NCBI GenBank assembly: GCA_039566865.1 | Contig: CM076959.1 | Coordinates: forward strand, 10,027,501-10,091,500 | Direction of reading: 5' to 3' | Length of the DNA: 64,000 nt | Origin: Aurelia coerulea | Lineage: Eukaryota > Cnidaria > Scyphozoa > Semaeostomeae > Ulmaridae | The notes under the pieces: generated by a model | Database searches by the model: none | What the model saw: the letters and a program-made list of their open reading frames with translations, nothing else | What the model was told of the DNA's origin: nothing | Shown here: one piece after another, positions 1 through 13,175 of the stretch | Position numbering within the stretch: position 1 is the first letter of the stretch | Layout: each line of letters starts with the position of its first letter | Made by a program: the position numbers and the translations under genes

Positions 1-240
1 TGCCTCAACCATTCTTGGAAACATTACTATAGACATTAGTTTTTTCTTTAGTCCCTTTTTAGCTTTACTGCATCGATTAATTGAAGATTTTTTTTTCTCA
101 CAGAAAACAAAATAAAAGCACAAAAAGTGTGGATTAACGTACTTTAGTAGCTACATTTTGTATTATAATTAGTATTGCACTCATCGTTCTTTAAAACTTT
201 AGTCCTGCCAGTTACTTCTTTTAAAGCACTATATTAGTAC

Positions 241-489
241 TGCAGCAACCATTCTTTGAAACGTTACTATAGACATTAGCTTTTTCTTTAGGCTCATTTT
301 GGCTTTACTGCAGAAACAAACATCGATTAATTAAATAATTATTTTCTAAAAGAAAACAAAATAAAAGCACAAAAAGTGTCGTTCAACGTACTTTAGTAGC
401 TACAATTTCTATTATAAACAGTATTGCACTCATCGTTCTTCAAAACTTTAGTTCTGCAAGTTACTTCTTTTATAACACTATTTTAGTGC
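241..489 (+). repeat. Representative full-length (249 bp) satellite monomer
   Basis: This is given as a reference unit. From left to right it has the junction motif TGCAGCAACC, a T-rich half (CTTTTTCTTTAGG, CATTTTGGCTTTACTGC), a central CATCGATTAATTAAAT, an A-rich half (AAAAGAAAACAAAATAAAAG), then GTAGCTACAATTTC, TTGCACTCATCG and GTTACTTCTTTTA. The unit usually closes with an inverted repeat, AGCACTA-TAT-TAGTGCT, a 7 bp stem with a 3 nt loop seen in most monomers but mutated in this one. The monomer has a T-rich half followed by an A-rich half on the same strand, so there is a marked strand-composition switch at the central ATCGATTAAT. Confidence 0.9.
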
Positions 490-987
490 TGAAGCAACCA
501 TTCTTGGAAACATTACTATAGACATTAGCTTTTTCTTTAGGCTCATTTTGGCTTTACTGCATAAACAAACCTCGATTAATTAAATGTTTATTTTCTAAAT
601 GAAAACAAAATAAAAGTACAAAAAGTGTCGGTTAACGTACTTTAGTAGCTACAACTTCTATTTTAAAGAGTATTGCACTAATCGTTCTTTAAAACTTCAG
701 TCCTGCCAGTTTCTTCTTTTAAGGCACTTTATTAGTGCTGCAGCAACCATTCTTTGAAACTTTTCTATAGAAATTAGTTTTCTCTTTCGTCTCAATTTAT
801 ATTTAGTGCATCAACAAACATCGATTAATGAAACGTTTATTTTCCAAAAGAAAACAAAATAAAAACACAAATAGTGTCGATTAACGTACTTTATTAGCTA
901 CAATTTCTATTACAAAGAGTATTGCACTCATCGTTCTTTAAAACTTTAGTCCTGCCAGTTACGTCTTTTAAAGCACTATATTAGTAC

Positions 988-1226
988 AGCAGCAACCATT
1001 CTTTGAAACGTTACTATAGACATTAACTTTTTCTTTAGTCTCATTTTGGCTTTACTGCATCGATTAATTAAAAGTTTATTTTCTCAAAGAAAACAAAATA
1101 AAAATACAAAAAGTGTCGTTCAACGTTCTTTAGTAGCTACAATTTATAATATAAAGAGTATTGCACTCATCGTTCTTTAAAACTTTAGTTCTGCAAGTTA
1201 CTTCTTTTAGAGCACTATATCAGTGC
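988..1226 (+). repeat. Representative short (239 bp) satellite monomer subtype
   Basis: This subtype lacks 10 bp in the middle. The usual TGCATAAACAAACATCGATT is reduced to TGCATCGATT, a deletion whose ends share the triplet CAT, which suggests slippage between short repeats. The following block reads TTAATTAAAAGTTTATTTTC rather than TTAATTAAATGTTTATTTTC, so the deletion is linked to an AAAAG variant and marks a lineage. Further members are at about 1, 5,200, 7,670, 9,150, 18,980, 28,930, 31,920, 36,910, 40,120 and 62,420. Confidence 0.88.
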
Positions 1227-3575
1227 TGCAGCAACCATTCTTGGAAACATTACTATAGACATTGGCTTTTTCTTTAGGCTCATTTTGGTTCTACTGCATA
1301 AACAAACATCGATTAATTAAATGATTTTGTTCTAAAAGAAAACAAAATAAAAGCACAAAGAGTGTCGTTCAACATACTTTAGTAGCTACAATTTTTATTA
1401 TAAAGTGTATTGCACTCATCGTTCTTTAAAACTTTAGTTCTGCCAGTTACTTCTTTTAAAGCACTATATTAGTGCTGCAGCAAGCATTCTTTGAAACATT
1501 ACTATAGACATTAGCTTTTTCTTTCGTCCAATTTTAGCTTTACTGCATAAACAAACATCGATTAATTAAATGTTTATTTTCTCAAAGAAAACAAATTTAA
1601 ACCACAAAAAGTGTCGGTTAACGTACTTTATTAGCTACAATTTATATTAGAAAGACTATTGCACTCATCGTTCTTTAAAACTTTAGTTCTGCCAGTTACT
1701 TCTTTTAAAGCACTATATTAGTGCTGCAGCAACCATTCTTTGAAACATTACTATAGACATTAGTTTTTTCTTTCGTCTCAATTTATATTAAGTGCATCAA
1801 CAAACATCGATTAATGAAACGTTTATTTTCCAAAAGAAAACAAATATAAACACAAAAAGTGTGCATTAACGTACTTTAGTAGCTACAAATTCTATTAGAA
1901 AGACTATTGCACTCATCGTTCTTTAAAACTTTAGTTCTGCCAGTTACTTCTTTTAAAGCACTATATTAGTGCTGCAGCAACCATTCTTTGAAACATTTCC
2001 TTAGACATTTGGCTTTTTCTTTAGTCTCATTTTGGCTTTACTGCATAAACAAACATCGGTTAATTAAATGTTTATTTTCTTAAAGAAAACAAAATTAAAA
2101 CACAAAAAGTGTCAATTAAAGTACTTTATTAGCTACAATTTATATTAGAAAGACTATTGCACTCATCGTTCTTTAAAACTTTAGTTCTGCCAGTTACTTC
2201 TTTTAAAGCACTATATTAGTGCTGCAGCAACCATTCTTTGAAACATTACTTTAGACATTAGTTTTTTCTTTCGTCTCAATTTATATTAAGTGCATCAACA
2301 AACATCGATTAATGAAACGTTTATTTTCCAAAAGAAAACAAATATAAACACAAAAAGTGTGCATTAACGTACTTTAGTAGCTACAATTTCTATTAGAAAG
2401 ACTATTGCACTCATCGTTCTTCAAAACTTTAGTCCTGCCAGTTACTTCTTTAAAGCACTATCTTAGTGCTGCAGCAACCATTCTTTGAAACATTACTATA
2501 GACATTAGTTTTTTCTTTAGTCTCATTTTGGCTTTACTGCATAAACAAACATCGGTTAATTAAATGTTTATTTTCTTAAAGAAAACAAAATTAAAACACA
2601 AAAAGTGTCAATTAAAGTACTTTATTGGCTACAATTTCTATTACAAAGAGTATTGCACTCATCGTTCTTTAAAACTTTAGTCCTGCCAGTTACTTCTTTT
2701 AAAGGACTATATTAGTAAAGCAGCAACCATTCTTGGAAACATTACTATAGACATTAGCTTTTTCTTTAGTCTCATTTTAGCTTTTCTGCTTAAACAAACA
2801 TCGGTTAATTAAAAGTTTATTTTCTCAAAGAAAACAAAATAAAAGCACAAAAAGTGTCGTTCAACGTACTTTAGTAGCTACAATATATATTTTAAAGAGT
2901 ATTGCATTCATCGTTCTTTAAAACTTTAGTTCTGCAAGTTACTTCTTTTATAGCACTATATTAGTGTTGCAGCAACCATTCTTGGAAACATTACTATAAA
3001 CATTGGCTTTTTCTTTAGGCTCATTTTGGCTTTACTGCATAAACAAACATCGATTAATTGAATGTTTATTTTCTAAAAGAAAATGAAATAAAAGCACAAA
3101 GAGTGTATTTCAACATACTTTAGTAGCTACAATTTTTATTATAAAGAGTATTGCACTCATCGTTCTTCAAAACTTTAGTCCTGCCAGTTACTTCTTTAAA
3201 GCACTATCTTAGTGCTGCAGCAACCATTCTTGGAAACATTACTATAGACATTAGCTTTTTCTTTCGACCAATTTTAGCTTTACTGCATAAACAAACATCG
3301 ATTATTTAAATGTTTATTTTCTCAAAGAAAACAAATTTAAACCACAAAAAGTGTGGATTAATGTACTTTATTAGCTACATTTTCTATTACAAAGACTATT
3401 GCACTCATCGTTCTTTAAAACTTTAGTCCTGCCAGTTTCTTCTTTTAAAGCACTTTATTAGTGCTGCAGCAACCATTCTTGGAAACATTTTTATAGACAT
3501 TAGCTTTTTTATTTAGTCTCATTTTGGCTTTACTGCATAAACAAACATCGATCAATTAAATGTTTCTTTTCTCAA

Positions 3576-3591
3576 ATTTAAACCACAAAAA
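3576..3591 (+). repeat. 16 bp local insertion in one monomer
   Basis: Copy 1 of the 14 kb duplication reads TTTTCTCAAATTTAAACC ACAAAAAGAAAAC here, while copy 2 near 35,245 reads TTTTCTCAAAGAAAAC. The extra bases (ATTTAAACCACAAAAA or equivalent) are a piece of the A-rich half of neighbouring monomers, inserted out of register. It distinguishes the two 14 kb copies. Confidence 0.75.
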
Positions 3592-6500
3592 GAAAACAAA
3601 CTTAAAACACAAAAAGTGTGGATTAACGTACTTAAGTAGCTACAATTTCTATTATAAAGGGTAATGCACTCATCGTTCTTTAAAACTTTTGTTCTGCAAG
3701 TTACTTCTTTTATAGCAATATATTAGTGCTGCAGCAACCATTCTTTGAAACATTACAAGAGACATTAGCTTTTTCTTTAGTCTCAATTTGGCTTTACTGC
3801 ATCGGTTAATTAAATGTTTATTTTCTTAAAGAAAACAAAATTAAAACACAAAAAGTGTCAATTAAAGTACTTTATTGGCTACAATTTCTATTACAAAGAC
3901 TATTGCAGTTATCGTTCTTTAAAAATTTAGTCCTGCCAGTTACTTCTTTTAAAGGAATATATTAGTAAAGCAGCAACCATTCTTTGAAACGTTACTATAG
4001 ACATTAGCTTTTTCATTAGTCTCATTTGGGCTTTACTGCATCGATTAATTAAAAGTTTATTTTCTCAAAGAAAACAAAATAAAAGCACAAAAAGTGTCTT
4101 TCAACGTACTTTAGTAGCTACAATTTATATTTTAAAGAGTATTGCATTCATCGTTCTTTAAAACTTTAGTTCTGCAAGTTACTCCTTTTATAGCACTATA
4201 TTAGTGTTGCAGCAACCATTCTTGGAAACATTACTATAGACATTAGCTTTTTCTTTAGTCTCATTTTTGCTTTTCTGCATAAACAAACATCGATTAAGTA
4301 AATGTTTATTTTCTCGAAGAAAACAAAATAAACGCAAAAAAATTGTTGTTCAACGTACTTTAGTAGCTAAAATTTCTATTATAAAGAGTATTGCACTCAT
4401 CGTTCTTTAAAACTTTAGTCCTGCCAGTTACTTCTTTTAAAGCACTATATTAGTACTGCAGCAACCATTCTTGGAAACATTACTATAGACATTAGCTTTT
4501 TCTTTCGACCAATTTTAGCTTTACTGCATAAACAAACATCGATTATTTAAATGTTTATTTTCTCAAAGAAAACAAATTTAAACCACAAAATGTGTCGGTT
4601 AACGTACTTTATTAGCTACAATTTATATTAGAAAGACTATTGCACTCATCGTTCTTTAAAACTTTAGTTCTGCCAGTTACTTCTTTTAAAGCACTATATT
4701 AGTGCTGCAGCAACCATTGTTTGAAACATTACTATAGACATTAGTTTTTCTTCCGTCTCAATTTATATTAAGTGCATCAACACACATCGATTAATGACAC
4801 GTTTATTTTCCAAAAGAAAACAAATATAAACACAAAAAGTGTGCATTAACGTACTTTATTAGCTACAATTTCTATTACAAAGAGTATTGCACTCATCGTT
4901 CTTTAAAACCTTAGTCCTGCCAGTTACTTCTTTTAAAGCACTATATTAGTACTGCAGCAACCATTCTTTGAAACGTTACTATAGACATTAGCTTTTTCTT
5001 TAGTCTCATTTTAGCTTTTCGGCATAAACAAACATCGATTAATTAAATGTTTATTTTCTCGAAGAAAACAAAATAAAAGCACAAAAATTGTTGTTCAACG
5101 TACTTTAGTAGCTACAATTTATATTATAAAGAGTATTGCACTCATCGTTCTTTAAAACTTTAGTCCTGCCAGTTACTTCTTTTAAAGCACTATATTAGTA
5201 CTACAGCAACCATTCTTTGAAACGTTACTATAGTCATTAGCTTTTTCTTTAGTCTCATTTTGGCTTTACTGCATCGATTAATTAAAAGTTTATTTTCTCA
5301 AAGAAAACAAAATAAAAATACAAAAAGTGTCGTTCAACGTACTTTAGTAGCTACAATTTATATTATAAAGAGTATCGCACTCATCGTTCTTTAAAACTTT
5401 TGTTCTGCAAGTTACTCCTTTTATAGCACTATATTAGTGCTACAGCAACCATTCTTGGAAACATTACTATAGACATTGGCTTTTTCTTTAGGCTCATTTT
5501 GGCTTTACTGCGTAAACAAACATCGATTAATTAAATGTTTATATTCTAAAAGAAAACAAAAGAAAAGCACAAAGATTGCATTTCAACATACTTTAGTAGC
5601 TACAATTTTTATTATAAAGAGTATTGCACTCATCGTTCTTCAAAACTTTATTCCTGCGAGTTACTTCTTTTAAAGCACTATCTTAGTGCTGCAGCAACCA
5701 TTCTTGGAAACATTACTATAGACATTAGCTTTTTCTTTCGACCAATTTTAGCTTTACTGCATAAACAAACATCGATTATTTAAATGTTTATTTTCTCAAA
5801 GAAAACAAATTTAAACCACAAAATGTGTCGGTTAACGTACTTTATTAGCTAAAATTTATATTAGAAAGACTATTGCACTCATCGTTCTTTAAAATTTAGT
5901 TCTGCCAGTTACTTCTTTTAAAGCACTATATTAGTGCTGCAGCAACCATTGTTTGAAACATTACTATAGACATTAGTTTTTTCTTCCGTCTCAATTTATA
6001 TTAAGTGCATCATCAAACATCGATTAATGAAACTTTTATTTTCCAAAAGAAAACAAATATAAACACAAAAAGTGAGCATTAACGTACTTTATTAGCTACA
6101 ATTTCTATTACAAAGAGTATTGCACTCATCGTTCTTTAAAACTTTAGTCCTGCCAGTTACTTCTTTTAAAGCACTTTATTAGTACTGCAGCAACCATTCT
6201 TTGAAACGTTACTATAGACATTAGCTTTTTCTTTAGTCTCATTTTAGCTTTTCTGCATAAACAAACATCGATTAATTAAATGTTTATTTTCTCGAAGAAA
6301 ACAAAATAAAAGCACATAAATTGTTGATCAACGTACTTTAGTAGCTACAATTTCTATTATAAGGAGTATTGCACTCATCGTTCTTTAAAACTTTAGTCCT
6401 GCCAGTTACTTCTTTTAAAGGAATATATTAGTAAAGCAGCAACCATTCTTTGAAACGTTACTATAGACATTAGCTTTTTCATTAGTCTCATTTGGGCTTT

Positions 6501-9500
6501 ACTGCATAGATTAATTAAAAGTTTATTTTCTCAAAGAAAACAAAATAAAAGCACAAAAAGTGTCTTTCAACGTACTTTAGTAGCTACAATTTATATTTTA
6601 AAGAGTATTGCATTCATCGTTCTTTAAAACTTTAGTTCTGCAAGTTACTCCTTTTATAGCACTATATTAATGTTGCAGCAACCATTCTTGGAAACATTAC
6701 TATAGACATTAGCTTTTTCTTAAGTCTCATTTTTGCTTTTCTGCATAAACAAACATCGATTAATTAAATGTTTATTTTCTCGAAGAAAAAAAAATAAACG
6801 CACAAAAATTGTTGTTCAACGTACTTTAGTAGCTAAAATTTCTATTATAAAGAGTATTGCACTCATCGTTCTTTAAAACTTTAGTCCTGCCAGTTACTTC
6901 TTTTAAAGCACTATATTAGTACTGCAGCAACCATTCTTGGAAACATTACTATAGACATTAGCTTTTTCTTTCGACCAATTTTAGCTTTACTGCATAAACA
7001 AACATCGATTATTTAAATGTTTATTTTCTCAAAGAAAACAAATTTAAACCACAAAATGTGTCGGTTAACGTACTTTATTAGCTACAATTTATATTAGAAA
7101 GACTATTGCACTCATCGTTCTTTAAAACTTTAGTTCTGCCAGTTACTTCTTTTAAAGCACTATATTAGTGCTGCAGCAACCATTGTTTGAAACATTACTA
7201 TAGACATTAGTTTTTCTTCCGTCTCAATTTATATTAAGTGCATCAACAAACATCGATTAATGAAACGTTTATTTTCCAAAAGAAAACAAATATAAACACA
7301 AAAAGTGTGCATTAACGTACTTTATTAGCTACAATTTCTATTACAAAGAGTATTGCATTCATCGTTCTTTAAAACCTTAGTCCTGCCAGTTACTTCTTTT
7401 AAAGCACTATATTAGTACTGCAGCAACCATTCTTTGAAACGTTACTATAGACATTAGCTTTTTCTTTAGTCTCATTTTAGCTTTTCGGCATAAACAAACA
7501 TCGATTAATTAAATGTTTATTTTCTCGAAGAAAACAAAATAAAAGCACAAAAATTGTTGTTCAACGTACTTTAGTAGCTACAATTTCTATTATAAAGAGT
7601 ATTGCACTCATCGTTTTTTAAAACTTTAGTCCTGCCAGTTACTTCTTTTAAAGCACTATATTAGTACTACAGCAACCATTCTTTGAAACGTTACTATAGT
7701 CATTAGCTTTTTCTTTAGTCTCATTTTGGCTTTACTGCATCGATTAATTAAAAGTTTATTTTCTCAAAGAAAACAAAATAAAAATACAAAAAGTGTCGTT
7801 CAACGTACTTTAGTAGCTACAATTTATATTATAAAGAGTATCGCACTCATCGTTCTTTAAAACTTTTGTTCTGCAAGTTACTTCTTTTATAGCACTATAT
7901 TAGTGCTGCAGCAACCATTCTTGGAAACATTACTATAGACATTGGCTTTTTCTTTAGGCTCATTTTGGCTTTACTGCGTAAACAAACATCGATTAATTAA
8001 ATGTTTATATTCTAAAAGAAAACAAAAGAAAAGCACAAAGATTGTATTTCAACATACTTTAGTAGCTACAATTTTTATTATAAAGAGTATTGCACTCATC
8101 GTTCTTCAAAACTTTATTCCTGCGAGTTACTTCTTTTAAAGCACTATCTTAGTGCTGCAGCAACCATTCTTGGAAACATTACTATAGACATTAGCTTTTT
8201 CTTTCGACCAATTTTAGCTTTACTGCATAAACAAACATCGATTATTTAAATGTTTATTTTCTCAAAGAAAACAAATTTAAACCACAAAATGTGTCGGTTA
8301 ACGTACTTTATTAGCTACAATTTATATTAGAAAGACTATTGCACTCATCGTTCTTTAAAATTTAGTTCTGCCAGTTACTTCTTTTAAAGCACTATATTAG
8401 TGCTGCAGCAACCATTGTTTGAAACATTACTATAGACATTAGTTTTTTCTTCCGTCTCAATTTATATTAAGTGCATCATCAAACATCGATTAATGAAACT
8501 TTTATTTTCCAAAAGAAAACAAATATAAACACAAAAAGTGAGCATTAACGTACTTTATTAGCTACAATTTCTATTACAAAGAGTATTGCACTCATCGTTC
8601 TTTAAAACTTTAGTCCTGCCAGTTACTTCTTTTAAAGCACTTTATTAGTACTGCAGCAACCATTCTTTGAAACGTTACTATAGACATTAGCTTTTTCTTT
8701 AGTCTCATTTTAGCTTTTCTGCATAAACAAACATCGATTAATTAAATGTTTATTTTCTCGAAGAAAACAAAATAAAAGCACATAAATTGTTGTTCAACGT
8801 ACTTTAGTAGCTACAATTTCTATTATAAGGAGTATTGCACTCATCGTTCTTTAAAACTTTAGTCCTGCCAGTTACTTCTTTTAAAGCACGATATTAGTAC
8901 TGCAGCAACCATTCTTGGAAACATTACTATAGACATTAGCTTTTTCTTTCGACCAATTTTAGCTTTACTGCATAAACAAACATCGATTATTTAAATGTTT
9001 ATTTTCTCAAAGAAAACAAATTTAAACCACAAAATGTGTCGGTTAACGTACTTTATTAGCTACAATTTCTATTATAATGAGTATTGCACTCATCGTTCTT
9101 TAAAACTTTAGTCCTGCCAGTTACTTCTTTTAAAGCACTATATTAGTACTACAGCAACCATTCTTCGAAACGTTACTATAGACATTAGCTTTTTCTTTAG
9201 TCTCATTTTGGCTTTACTGCATCGATTAATTAAAAGTTTATTTTCTCAAAGAAAACAAAATAAAAGTACAAAAAGTGTCGTTCAACGTACTTTAGCAGCT
9301 ACAATTTATATTATAAAGAGTATCGCACTCATCGTTCTTTAAAATTTTAGTTCTGCAAGTTACTTCTTTTATAGCACTATATTAATGCTGCAGCAACCAT
9401 TCTTGGAAACATTACTATAGACATTGGCTTTTTCTTTAGGCTCATTTTGGCTTTACTGCGTAAACAAACATCGATTAATTAAATGTTTATATTCTAAAAG

Positions 9501-11366
9501 AAAACAAAAGAAAAGCACAAAGATTGTATTTCAACATACTTTAGTAGCTACAATTATTATTATAAAGAGTATTGCACTCATCGTTCTTCAAAACTTTATT
9601 CCTGCGAGTTACTTCTTTTAAAGCACTATCTTAGTGCTGCAGCAACCATTCTTGGAAACATTACTATAGACATTAGCTTTTTCTTTCGACCAATTTTAGC
9701 TTTACTGCATAAACAAACATCGATTATTTAAATGTTTATTTTCTCAAAGAAAACAAATTTAAACCACAAAATGTGTCGGTTAACGTACTTTATTAGCTAC
9801 AATTTATATTAGAAAGACTATTGCACTTATCGTTCTTTAAAACTTTAGTTCTGCCAGTTACTTCCTTTAAAGCACTATATTAGTGCTGCAGCAACCATTG
9901 TTTGAAACATTACTATAGACATTAGTTTTTTCTTTCGTCTCAATTTATATTAAGTGCATCAACAAACATCGATTAATAAAACGTTTATTTTCCAAAAGAA
10001 AACAAATATAAACACAAAAAGTGTGCATTAACGTACTTTATTAGCTACAATTTCTATTACAAAGAGTATTGCACTCATCGTTCTTTAAAACCTTAGTCCT
10101 GCCAGTTACTTCTTTTAAAGCACTATATTAGTACTGCAGCAACCATTCTTTGAAACGATATTATAGACATTAGCTTTTTCTTTAGGCTCATTTTGGCTTT
10201 ACTGCATAAACAAACATAGATTAATTAAATATTTATTTTCTAAAATAAAACAAAATAAAAGCACAAAAAGTGTCGTTCAACGTACTTTAGTAGCTACAAT
10301 TTGTATTATAAAGAGTATTGCACTCATCGTTCTTTAAAACTATAGTTCTGCAAGTTACTTCTTTTATAGCACTATATTAGTGCTGCAACAACCATTCTTT
10401 GAAACAATTCTATAGACATTAGCTTTTTCTTTAGTCTCATTTTGGCTTTACTACATAAACAAACATCGGTTAATTAAATGTTTATTTTCTCAAAAAAAAC
10501 AAAATTAAAACACAAAAAGTGTCAATTAAAGTACTTTAGTAGCTACATTTTGTATTATAAAGAGTATTGCACTCATCGTTCTTTAAAACTTTAGTTCTGC
10601 AAGTTACTTCTTTTATAGCACTATATTAGTGCTGCAGCAACCATTCTTTGAAACATTACTATAGACATTAGCTTTTTCTTTAGTCTCATTTTGGCTTTAC
10701 TACATAAACAAACATCGGTTAATTAAATGTTTATTTTCTCAAAAAAAAACAAAATTAAAACACAAAAAGTGTCAATTAAAGTACTTTAGTAGCTACAATT
10801 TGTATTATAAAGAGTATTGCACTCATCGTTCTTTAAAACTTTAGTTCTGCAAGTTACTTCTTTTATAGCACTATATTAGTGCTGCAGCAACCATTCTTTG
10901 AAACATTACTATAGACATTAGTTTTTTCTTTCGCCGCAATTTATATTTAGTGCATCAACAAACATCGATTAATGAAACGTTTATTTTCCAAACGAAAACA
11001 AAATGTAGACACAAAAAGTTTCGATTAACGTAATTTATTAGCTACAATTTCTATTAAAAAGAGTATTGGACTCATCGCTCTTTAAAACTTTAGTCCTGCC
11101 AGTTACTTCTTTTAAAGCACTATATTAGTTCTGCAGCAACCATTCTTTGAAACGTTACTATAGACATAAGCTTTTTCTTTAGGCTCATTTTGGCTTTACT
11201 GCATAAACAAATATCGATCAATAAAATGTTTATTTTCTCAAAGAAAACAAAATAAAAGCACAAAAAGTGTCCTTCAACGTACTTTAGTAGCTACAATTTA
11301 TATTACAAAGAGTATTGCACTCATCGTTCTTTAAAACTTTAGTCCTGACAGTTACTTCTTTTAAAG

Positions 11367-11412
11367 CTTAGTGCTGCAGCTGCTTAGTGCTTTGCTGCTT
11401 AAAGATTAGTAC
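11367..11412 (+). repeat. Expanded inter-monomer junction (hairpin-rich, +32 bp)
   Basis: In ordinary monomers 14 bp (CACTATATTAGTGC) separate AAAG from TGCAGCAACC. Here 46 bp built from CTTAGTGCTGCAGCTGC, CTTAGTGCTT, GCTGCTTAAAG and ATTAGTAC fill the gap. The added bases are internal copies of the junction itself (TTAGTGCT, GCTGC, TTAAAG). This looks like slippage or hairpin-templated synthesis followed by spread with its host trimer. Other copies start at 13,631, 14,411, 15,936, 20,675, 21,455, 44,320 and 63,889. This copy has CTTTGCTGCTT where most read CTTAGCTGCTT. Confidence 0.85.
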
Positions 11413-13175
11413 TGCAGCAACCATTCTTTGAAATATTACTATAGACATTAGCTTTTTTATTTAGTCTCATTTTGGCTTTACTGCATAAACAAACATCGAT
11501 CAATTAAATGTTTCTTTTCTCAAAGAAAACAAACTTAAAACACAAAAAGTGTGGATTAACGTACTTAAGTAGCTACAATTTCTATTATAAAGCGTAATGC
11601 ACTCATCGTTCTCTAAAACTTTAGTTCTGCAAGTTACTTCTTTTATAGCAATGTATTAGTGCTGCAGCAACAATTCTTTGAAACATTACTAGAGACATTT
11701 GCTTTTTCTTTAGTCTCACTTTGGCTTTACTGCATAAACAAACATCGGTTAATTAAATGTTTATTTTCTTAAAGAAAACAAAATTAAAACACAAAAAGTG
11801 TCAATTAAAGTACTTTATTGGCTACAATTTCTATTACAAAGAGTATTGCAGTCATCGTTCTTTAAAACTTTAGTCCTGCCAGTTACTTCTTTTAAAGGAC
11901 TATATTAGTAAAGCAGCAACCATTTTTTGAAACGTTACTATAGACATTAGCTTTTTCATTAGTCTCATTTGGGCTTTACTGCATCGATGAATTAAAAGTT
12001 TATTTTCTCAAAGAAAACATAATAAAAGCACAAAAAGTGTCGTTCAACGTACTTTAGTAGCTACAATTTATATTTCAAAGAGTATTGCACTCATCGTTAT
12101 TTAAAACTTTAGTCCTGCCAGTGACTTCTTTTAAAGCACTATATTAGTACTGCAGCAACCATTCTTTGAAACGTTACTATAGACATTAGCTTTTTCTTTA
12201 GGCTCATTTTGGCTTTACTGCATAAACAAACATCGATTAATTAAATATTTATTTTCTAAAAGAAAACAAAATAAAAGCACAAAAAGTGTCGTTCAACGTA
12301 CTTTAGTAGCTACAATTTGTATTATAAAGAGTATTGCACTCATCGTTCTTTAAAACTATAGTTCTGCAAGTTACCTCTTTTATAGCACTATATTAGTGCT
12401 GCAGCAACCATTCTTTGAAACATTACTATAGACATTAGCTTTTTCTTTAGTCTCATTTTGGCTTTACTACATAAACAAACATGGGTTAATTAAATGTTTA
12501 TTTTCTCAAAAAAAACAAAATTAAAACACAAAAAGTGTCAATTAAAGTACTTTAGTAGCTACAATTTGTATTATAAAGAATATTGCACTCATCCTTCTTT
12601 AAAACTTTAGTTCTGCAAGTTACTTCTTTTATAGCACTATATTAGTGCTGAAGCAACCATTCTTTCAAACATTACTATAGACATTAGCTTTTTCTTTAGT
12701 CTCATTTTGGCTTTACTACATAAATAAACATCGGTTAATTAAATGTTTATTTTCTCAAAAAAAACAAAATTAAAACATAAAAAGTGTCAATTAAAGTACT
12801 TTAGTAGCTTCATTTTGTATTATAAAGAGTATTGCACTCATCGTTCTTTAAAACTTTAGTTCTGCAAGTTACTTCTTTTATAGCACTATATTAGTGCTGC
12901 AGCAACCATTCTTTGAAACATTACTATAGACATTAGCTTTTTCTTTAGTCTCATTTTGGCTTTACTACATAAACAAACAACGGTTAATTAAATGTTTATT
13001 TTCTCAAAAAAAACAAAATTAAAACACAAAAAGTGTAAATTAAAGTACTTTAGTAGCTACAATTTGTATTATAAAGAGTATTGCACTCATCGTTCTTTAA
13101 AACTTCAGTTCTGCAAGTTACTTCTTTTATAGCACTATATTAGTGCTGCAGCAACCATTCTTTGAAACATTACTA

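Noticed and set aside
10981..11040. CENP-B box-like motif around AGTTTCGATTAACG
   Set aside because: TTCG is followed by too few matching bases; the CGGG half of the box is missing in every monomer type examined.
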